64,000 bases of DNA from assembly GCA_964035015.1 (NCBI GenBank), contig OZ035998.1, positions 23,803,979 to 23,867,978 of the forward strand, in the 5' to 3' direction. A model generated the notes under the pieces. The model was not told the origin of the DNA and ran no database searches. It was given only the letters and a program-made list of their open reading frames with translations. The translations under genes and the position numbers were made by a program. Positions 58,357-64,000 of this stretch are shown piece after piece. Each line of letters opens with the position of its first letter. The first letter of the stretch is position 1. Origin of the DNA: Corallium rubrum (Eukaryota > Cnidaria > Anthozoa > Scleralcyonacea > Coralliidae).

Positions 58357-59018
58357 ATGAAGTCGTTTGCTGCCAACGCGTTCAAGATCCTGTGTCTCAT
58401 CCAAGCTAGTGAATGTGCTGTTTTCGGCCCATGGATTTGGGTAGTTCAGCTTCAGAAAGGATCAGCTTCAAAACATAACTCCAGCCTTTCACCGGACGCA
58501 AACGGCATACAACAGGTACTTGTAAAAGATATCAATATATGATTAAAAATTGACCGTGTCTGTCATTCGTAGTGTATTGGAGATGTGGGATAGAATATTT
58601 ATTAGTTCACAAATTTTAACAGTTTGGCGTCGTATTCTTTCAGAAATACTGCACAAAGGACCATCACTGTGGCACAGGCTACTGTCACCGGCATTATCGT
58701 ACTTGTCACAAACGTAAGAGCATCGAAGCAATGTGTAGACGTGATCATGTCTGTTGCGAAGGCCTTGAATGTGTTTTCGGCAAGTGCAGAAGGGTGGTGA
58801 AGCCAGGCAATTATCTATCACGTTGCAAGGAGGACAAAGACTGCAAGAAAGGACTGTGTTGTGCTAAGAGTCACGGAGAGTTTGTGTGCAAAGCAAAGCT
58901 GAGAAAACACCAGCAATGTGGCGTCTCAGAAGGCGGAGTAGCTTATACTGTCAATCACGATTGTCCATGTGATGATGGTTTAGTATGCAAGAAAAAGCGA
59001 TTTCGAAGGAAGAGGTAA
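58357..59018 (+). CDS. Dickkopf-like secreted Wnt modulator, two exons
   Basis: Exons 58357-58515 and 58644-59018 join in phase 0 (CAACAG|GTACTT ... TTTCAG|AAATAC) to give 177 residues. Residues 1 to about 24 contain a short hydrophobic stretch (FKILCLIQA) that could be a signal peptide. Residues about 55-105 form a first Cys-rich domain (CTKDHHCGTGYC, CHKRK, CRRDHVCCEGLEC). Residues about 113-170 form a second one with a colipase-type pattern (CKEDKDCKKGLCCAK, then CPCDDGLVC). This two-domain order is that of Dickkopf proteins (DKK1/2/4), which bind LRP5/6 and modulate canonical Wnt signalling. The basic end (KKKRFRRKR) replaces the longer C-terminus of vertebrate DKKs, and the linker between domains is short. 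A prokineticin or colipase-fold toxin is less likely because domain 1 is present. AATAAA lies at 59024-59029 and 59856-59861. Confidence 0.85.
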
Positions 59019-60920
59019 TTAATAATAAACCTTTGTGATTTTTCTTTGATTTATCAATGAAGCTCTAATCACTTATCGTAAGAAACATTTGAGGTAGAGC
59101 ATGCGAGCAAATAGTAACACATATTCCTCTGTGAAAAATGAGATCAACACATTTAATCAGTTTTCAAAATAATCTAGCATAACCTTTTGTTCTAAGCTAA
59201 TTGAAGTACAATTAACACCTGTTTTATCACTTAATATTCCCATTTTTTGACTTTTTTAGAGTAAAGGGGACAAAGATAAGAATCTGTCAGAAACTGATTC
59301 CTTAAACCCTATAAAGAAAGTAATAAGACTCGTGGCATGAGAATTTTGAACAAGAGCGAACAGTACATGCTAACCTCGAGCATGGCCATTTATTGAATTG
59401 ACTGAAAGATTTGATGTCTCTCTGTGAGAAACAAATTGGATCACTTGATGTGAGTGGTCACCTCAACTCGTCTCTTTGTAAATACATAGACGGAGCAGCA
59501 CATATACATGTCATAGACCAACAGACTGTACTTAGTACAAGCAACATATACCGAGGTTTAGATTCAAAATCCTTGGGCACATTTAGTAGAATGTAGTATT
59601 GTAAAATTGTAAAAATATAGAACTGAATTGTAGTTCAACATAAACCGCTACTTAGAAAACGATATTTTTCAAATCCCTTCAGCTGAAAACGATATTTATC
59701 AAATCTCTTCAGCTGTATATATAGTGATAAATATGATTTAACTGCAGATAAATGGTGCAAAAATGTTCACCCAAATATAAATATAGTCTATGGAGATCGT
59801 ACTCCTATAGAGAGGGAAATTGCCTTTTGTATTAGATTTATTGTGTAAGTTGAATAATAAATTGTTTACGAAAGTCATTTGGAGAAGTAAGCTTTCTAGC
59901 TGTATGTTCTTTGAGTAATCAAGTGTCTTTATGTGGTGTTAATTGCTGGGAACTGCTTTTGATATTCCTCGTACTGTATTGTTCATGACCAAGCGATAGA
60001 TACCGTGTTGGTTTCTGAATTCTTAAATTCTTATGTGCATGATTGTGAAGTTGATAAATGTTTCCAATTACTTATAAATCGATTTAGCTCATTTGATCAA
60101 TCTATTAACGAAGCAAGATTTTTAGTGTGAAAAAAAATACATATATAGAGACAAATATTAAAACTAAATATAGTAAGCTTGGCGGAGTTGGCGGAATCTG
60201 TCAATGCTTGTATGAATAATTTCAGTTAATTTAGGTTTTATGCAAGGTTGCAATATACTATATTACAATTATTGCAGTATAAAGCAAAAACTAGAATAGT
60301 TTTAGATCAAAGAGCCATAGTACCACCAAGTTTTGGTTATAAAAAATTCAAAAGAAAAAGAAAAAAATGCATGCGTGTTAGATTGAGACTAGTACAATCG
60401 ACCTAGGTCTACATCAAGAAACTACACTTAACATCAATCATGCAGATGCTGACATTTTGAGAGTTATCAGTGGTGTATCTTTGTGGGTGATAATGAGTAT
60501 ATGAATACTTAAATAAAAGTCGAGGAGCTCTTCAGCTCTCAAGGTTTCGAGATCATTATCGCCTCATTAAATATAACGTGATTAGCTTTGCTAAGTGGAA
60601 AGACTCAACCGGTGAACGGTGTATATTTCTTTTAGGTTACATTTCTCAAACCGAGAAAGAAATTAGAATTAAGAAAACTGGAAAGAAGAAAAGATAAGAT
60701 AATTTTATATAAGGACTTTCTTGTACTGACGAACGTCCAAGGCTGCACGTGTGTAAAACGATGAATTAACTCTTTTTGTTGTTAAATGGTCCCATAGTGT
60801 TTCGGTTAATGGCTTGGTTGAACTTGAAATACACTGAATGAATTCGAAGATAAAAAGATTGTAACATTATTTTTCAAGAACACAGCGATGCAATATTTTT
60901 ATTTTATTATATTAAGTTGC

Positions 60921-60922
<2 letters not shown>
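59019..60922. other. Downstream flank of the Dickkopf-like gene
   Basis: AT-rich; the short direct repeat GAAAACGATATTTxTCAAAT occurs twice near 59655-59705. No gene recognised. Confidence 0.4.
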
Positions 60923-60953
<31 letters not shown>

Positions 60954-60996
60954 TACACTGATGAGGCCCGAAAGGCCGAAACGGTACCGTCTGTAG

Positions 60997-61051
<55 letters not shown>
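60923..61051. repeat. (TA)n repeats flanking the hammerhead
   Basis: TA repeats at 60923-60951 and 60998-61051 on either side of the ribozyme could extend its stem I. Confidence 0.9.
60952..60997 (+). ncRNA. Type I hammerhead ribozyme motif
   Basis: Stem I is ACTACA (60952-60957) with TGTAGT (60992-60997), six perfect pairs that can extend into flanking TA repeats. The invariant CTGATGA is at 60958-60964. Stem II is GGCC (60965-60968) with GGCC (60974-60977), loop CGAAA. GAAA is at 60978-60981. Stem III is A60981-T60990 plus CGG with CCG around a two-base loop. The cleavage site is GTC with cut after C60991. All conserved core bases are present. Very short stem III is known in metazoan hammerheads linked to Penelope-like elements and retrozyme-like circular RNAs, where dimeric folding can help. 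Activity has not been shown here. Confidence 0.88.
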
Positions 61052-61053
<2 letters not shown>

Positions 61054-61296
61054 AGGGCGCAACCAGGATTTTTGAAAGGGGGGTCGTTTTTTGGATAAAG
61101 TGACGACATAAATCTAGGGGGGTAGCCCAACGGGAAATTTTTGAACTTTGGGTCTGTAAAATAGCGTTTCCTGTATTGAAGACACTTTTGACCCATTATA
61201 AAGGTTTTAAATCACATGTTTTGACCTCCAAAATTTCCATCGCACCCCCAAAAAGGGGGTCGGTCGCACCCCCCCCCCCCTCTCGTTGCGCGCCTG
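61052..61296. mobile_element. hAT-like MITE inserted in TA repeat
   Basis: Left end CAAGGGCGCAACCAGG and right end TCGTTGCGCGCCTG form imperfect inverted repeats. Eight-base tatatata flanks are consistent with a hAT duplication but uninformative in a TA tract. The interior AAAGGGGGGTCGTTTTT and GGGGGTCGGTCGCACCC are mirrored. A second copy of the right-end motif TCGTTGCGCGCCTG occurs at 61321-61334. Confidence 0.6.
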
Positions 61297-61331
61297 TATA
61301 TATATACATATATATATATATCGTTGCGCGC

Positions 61332-61335
<4 letters not shown>

Positions 61336-61383
<48 letters not shown>

Positions 61384-62191
61384 CTGTCATTACTATATAT
61401 TGTCGTACTTGAACAAGTTATAAAGTAACCATGCATCGACAACTAACAAAGTAACCATGCATCGACAACTAACTGGTTATATAATCGTTTCTTTAAAAAC
61501 ATACTTAATACCATGGTTACGGCATTTCGGAACTTTTTCGTGGAACATGGTTGCGACTTTTTCGGAACAATACAGTATGTCAGTTTTCTCGTGGAACTGC
61601 ATGAATATCAACCAACTCTTTTACGCATATAACTATGCAATCTATATATGCCGCATGGATCAACGTATTTGGCTTACTATATGCATATAAGTACTGAAAT
61701 TAGAATCAACCGTAATATTTGTACATCTAGTAAATATATTTTTACTAAGCTAAAACTGCCATATCGTGAAAACCAAAACTTAAGTTTTTCTTTAAACTCG
61801 TACTTAATACTATGCATATTGATAATACTGTAAAAATGCATTAGCCAATTTTGAAAGGGTGCGTGCGACTCTTTTGGTCGCACCAAAATCAGAGAGAGAG
61901 ACTTGGAGCAAGTCTACTCTTTTGGGTACATAGAATAATAAATTAAACTTTTTTAGAAAACGTACGTATAATTACCATAGTAATTGAGACCTGTAGTGAT
62001 GGTAGTAAACATGTTTTTCCCAAGCTAAAATGTCAAATTCTTTTTGCAAGAGCACGGAGTAACCATTAAATATCTAAGTTACCGTGGGAATAGACTTAAC
62101 CTCTTTAGAAACCATGGCAATTGGTAACATGCAGATATACTGTATAGAGAAGTAACCATTGACAACCAACTTGTTGCAGAAGCAAACTTTT
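61336..62191. other. TA repeat then AT-rich intergenic sequence
   Basis: TA repeat to 61381, then a 21-base direct repeat (AAGTAACCATGCATCGACAA at 61424 and 61450). The word ACTTGGAGCAAGTCTA at 61901 recurs at 14827, so a repeat is shared with the SREK1 intron. No gene. Confidence 0.4.
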
Positions 62192-62530
62192 TTAATGTGT
62201 CTTACTTAGTTCCCTTAGTTTGAAAATAATAGCAATTCCGGTTACAATACAGACGATCCAAAGACGAGACGAATTAGCTACCAAACATTTCTGTTTAGTA
62301 ACATGGGCAAGATGGAAGAACGTGATGAGTAATAAGTACCTCTCAACGTTCATAATGAAAAACGTCAGAAAGGACATTCCTGAAAATATGATGGTTGATG
62401 AATAGTAGAGCATTCTGTATAAATATTTTTGGGTTCTGGTCATTTCTGCTATCGAATTCAGAATATGAGATGCATGGACGATTATCGAGACACACAGATC
62501 GACTGATGGGAGATTCGATTTCGCTTGTGG
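62192..62530 (-). pseudogene. Class A GPCR fragment (TM2 to TM4)
   Basis: Open minus-strand frame between stops at 62531-62533 and 62192-62194. The order SNLPSVDLCVSIIVHASHIL (TM2-like), MTRTQKYLYRMLYYSS, GMSFLTFFIMNVERYLLLI (TM3 with NVERYL in place of DRY) and RLWIVCIVTGIAIIF (TM4-like) follows rhodopsin-type GPCRs; cnidarian genomes hold large intronless families of these. TM1 and TM5-TM7 are absent. The usual Trp in TM4 is kept. Most likely a truncated gene copy rather than an exon. Confidence 0.6.
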
Positions 62531-63195
62531 TTAGGCTGCAGTAATTACACTTATGGCCTTTTGCCCAGGTTTATATTGCATGGATTCAGACGAAGACCAC
62601 CGGGATCGAATTCAAAAATAGCGGATGTAAAAGTAAACATGGCAGAGCCAGTACAACGGGGCAGAGCAAAGAAAAGCAAAACAAAGCCAAGCAAACAAAA
62701 CAAAACAAAACAAAGCAAAGCAAAGTCAGATAAGATGCGCAGAACGCATATATACGCAACCGCGAAGCGTCTACTAAGTTACTTGGCTATATATGGCACG
62801 ACTATATATCCAGTTATACGAAGTTATAACGATGATTTTGCATACTAAATTAAATTCCTAATTTATTAAACGCATTATTTCTGGGTCTGTGACCAGCCGA
62901 TGTCAAGGCTTTTTCCCGCCCTCAAATTTAAAAACCCCCTGGGGACTAAGTTGAAGATAAAATATTTCACAAATGGCGGATCTAGAATTTTACTTTACGG
63001 GGGGCGGTACTCAAATGAGCGCCATGTAGGGGGTCCGGAAGCATGCTCTCCCCACTGAAACGTTTGAGGGACTCGAAAATAGGATTTCCTGCGTTTTTGA
63101 GAGCACTTTTGAAATATAACCATTTATATTTCCGGCGTTGGGAGAGCGCACTTTGCGTAGCGTGGGGTGCAAACCGCTTGCAAACTAGTGGTACT
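62531..63195. other. Intergenic: A-rich low complexity and a GGGGGTCCGG-type repeat
   Basis: An AAACAAAAC/AAAGC-rich tract lies at 62660-62725. At 62886-62950 CAGCCGATGTCAAGGCTTTT resembles the repeat at 7605-7665. Around 62975-63120 a GGGGGTCCGGAAGCATGCTC block resembles ends of common hAT-like repeats. Confidence 0.4.
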
Positions 63196-63800
63196 TGCAA
63201 TACAATACAATTTTAATTTAGAACCTCCCTATGGGGCTTTTCGAGTCTAATTACAACATTATGTTATGCCTATATATAATTACAAAAGGAACTAGTATAT
63301 ATAAATAAAATGTTAAGCTAAATTATTTTATAACAATTCAAAAAAGAAGTGCTAAAATAATCTAAATCATAATTATAATAATACTATATGCCAACTAAAT
63401 TAGTCTAAGTCAATCTGAAAAAGCCAAAGTTTTGACAGATTTTTTAAAAAGATTTAAAGTCGGACTTTTCTTATATTGTCTGGTAAACTGTTCCAAAGTT
63501 TAGCTCCTCTGTATCTCAATGATCGTTGAGCAGAGCTCAGCGTTCTACATTTGTGTACGTTAAGATTGTTACAGTAACGAGTACTACGACTATGCATAGC
63601 AAAGCGTTTTCTAAAAAGGGTACTTAGATACAAAGGTGCGCTACCATCAATAATTTTATACACCATTTGAGCATCTTGATATGACAGCATGTCCTTAACA
63701 GGTAACCATCCTTAATATTTGAGGGTATAGTTGTAATATTGTCATACTTCCTCTTGCCTGAAACTATCCTTGCTGCAAAGTTTTGCGTTAGTCAGAGTCG
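63196..63800 (-). pseudogene. 3' end of a second LINE-type retrotransposon
   Basis: Minus strand: RIVSGKRKYDNIT, then after a small shift MLSYQDAQMVYKIIDGSAP, LYLSTLFRKR, RTLSSAQRSLRYRGAKLWNS and LPDNIRKV. This is the well-known region after the RT domain in LINE ORF2 (YLxxLF...RSxxYRxxKLWNxLP). The element ends in an ATTGT-type 3' repeat at about 63196-63215. It is truncated at the 5' side and frameshifted. Confidence 0.72.
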
Positions 63801-63974
63801 GACTGGCCCAATGTGCCATTGTGCCAATGGCAAATGCGCCCCCTTAAGATGCCGTTACTGCGCACCTTTCCCATTGTATAATATTATATTTGATATGTCG
63901 TGCAATTCCTATTTAAAAACCCGATTTTGGATTTATAGTCGTTTTACGTTTTAATCAGTATGGTACAGCTAATA

Positions 63975-64000
63975 CAGTGGAGCCTCGCTATAGCGCGCAT
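63975..64000 (+). mobile_element. Start of a pogo/Tigger-like TIR, cut by the window end
   Basis: CAGTGGAGCCTCGCTATAGC follows a TA dinucleotide (63973-63974), the form of pogo/Tigger-type terminal repeats. Only 26 bases are visible. Confidence 0.45.

Noticed and set aside
58543-58821. 92-codon minus-strand ORF over the Dickkopf gene
   Set aside because: Antisense shadow of the Cys-rich exon; the plus strand has the conserved domains and splice sites.

Overview
The window reads as nuclear DNA of an AT-rich, repeat-laden metazoan, most likely a cnidarian and probably an anthozoan. The evidence is a spliced SREK1-type splicing-factor gene with short RS-domain exons, a Dickkopf-like secreted gene, a class A GPCR fragment, and many short palindromic transposons of the kind that fill cnidarian genomes. 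The species cannot be fixed from the sequence alone.

Host genes are few. (1) Bases 256-22174 (+) carry eleven exons of an SREK1 (SRrp86) orthologue: the second RRM, then an RS and Lys/Glu-rich tail. The 5' part, including RRM1, lies before the window. Its introns hold many foldback elements, microsatellites and SINE-like pieces. (2) Bases 30413-31426 (-) are a single-exon casein kinase II beta-subunit paralogue with all four zinc cysteines and a long basic tail. (3) Bases 58357-59018 (+) are a two-exon Dickkopf-like gene with both Cys-rich domains. (4) Bases 62192-62530 (-) are a TM2-TM4 fragment of a class A GPCR.

The middle, about 34.1-53.2 kb, is a nest of mobile elements. A decayed Ty3/Gypsy retrotransposon (protease/RT linker, RT, RNase H, integrase, GPY/F-like module, acidic linker and C-terminal tail) is the base layer. 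Its RNase H is split by a hAT element (36645-38910; 8-bp duplication ctcactta). That hAT is itself split by a second hAT (36859-38454; 8-bp duplication gcagcaaa). The second hAT carries a hATC-domain remnant, a 5S-rRNA-like SINE and a foldback MITE. Further on, the C-terminal tail of the Gypsy pol is split by an 11.5-kb terminal-inverted-repeat structure (40849-52374) with long subterminal arrays of CTGTTACAG-like motifs. Inside it are a 118-bp satellite, a second 3.2-kb member of the same TIR family, an inner element made largely of TTCATGAA palindromes, and a near-identical second copy of the 1596-bp hAT (46623-48218).

The strongest unexpected signal is at 60952-60997: a complete type I hammerhead ribozyme with every invariant core base, a GUC cleavage site and a perfectly paired stem I that runs out into flanking TA repeats. 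Other notable signals are a four-copy 298-bp TIR family with a perfect 7-bp target duplication at every copy, two related elements carrying repeated TTCAGGATAATCCTGAA palindromes, and a foldback at 27.8 kb flanked by a perfect 13-bp direct repeat and containing a hammerhead-like motif.

No CRISPR array, operon, bacterial gene or confident stand-alone tRNA/rRNA gene was seen.
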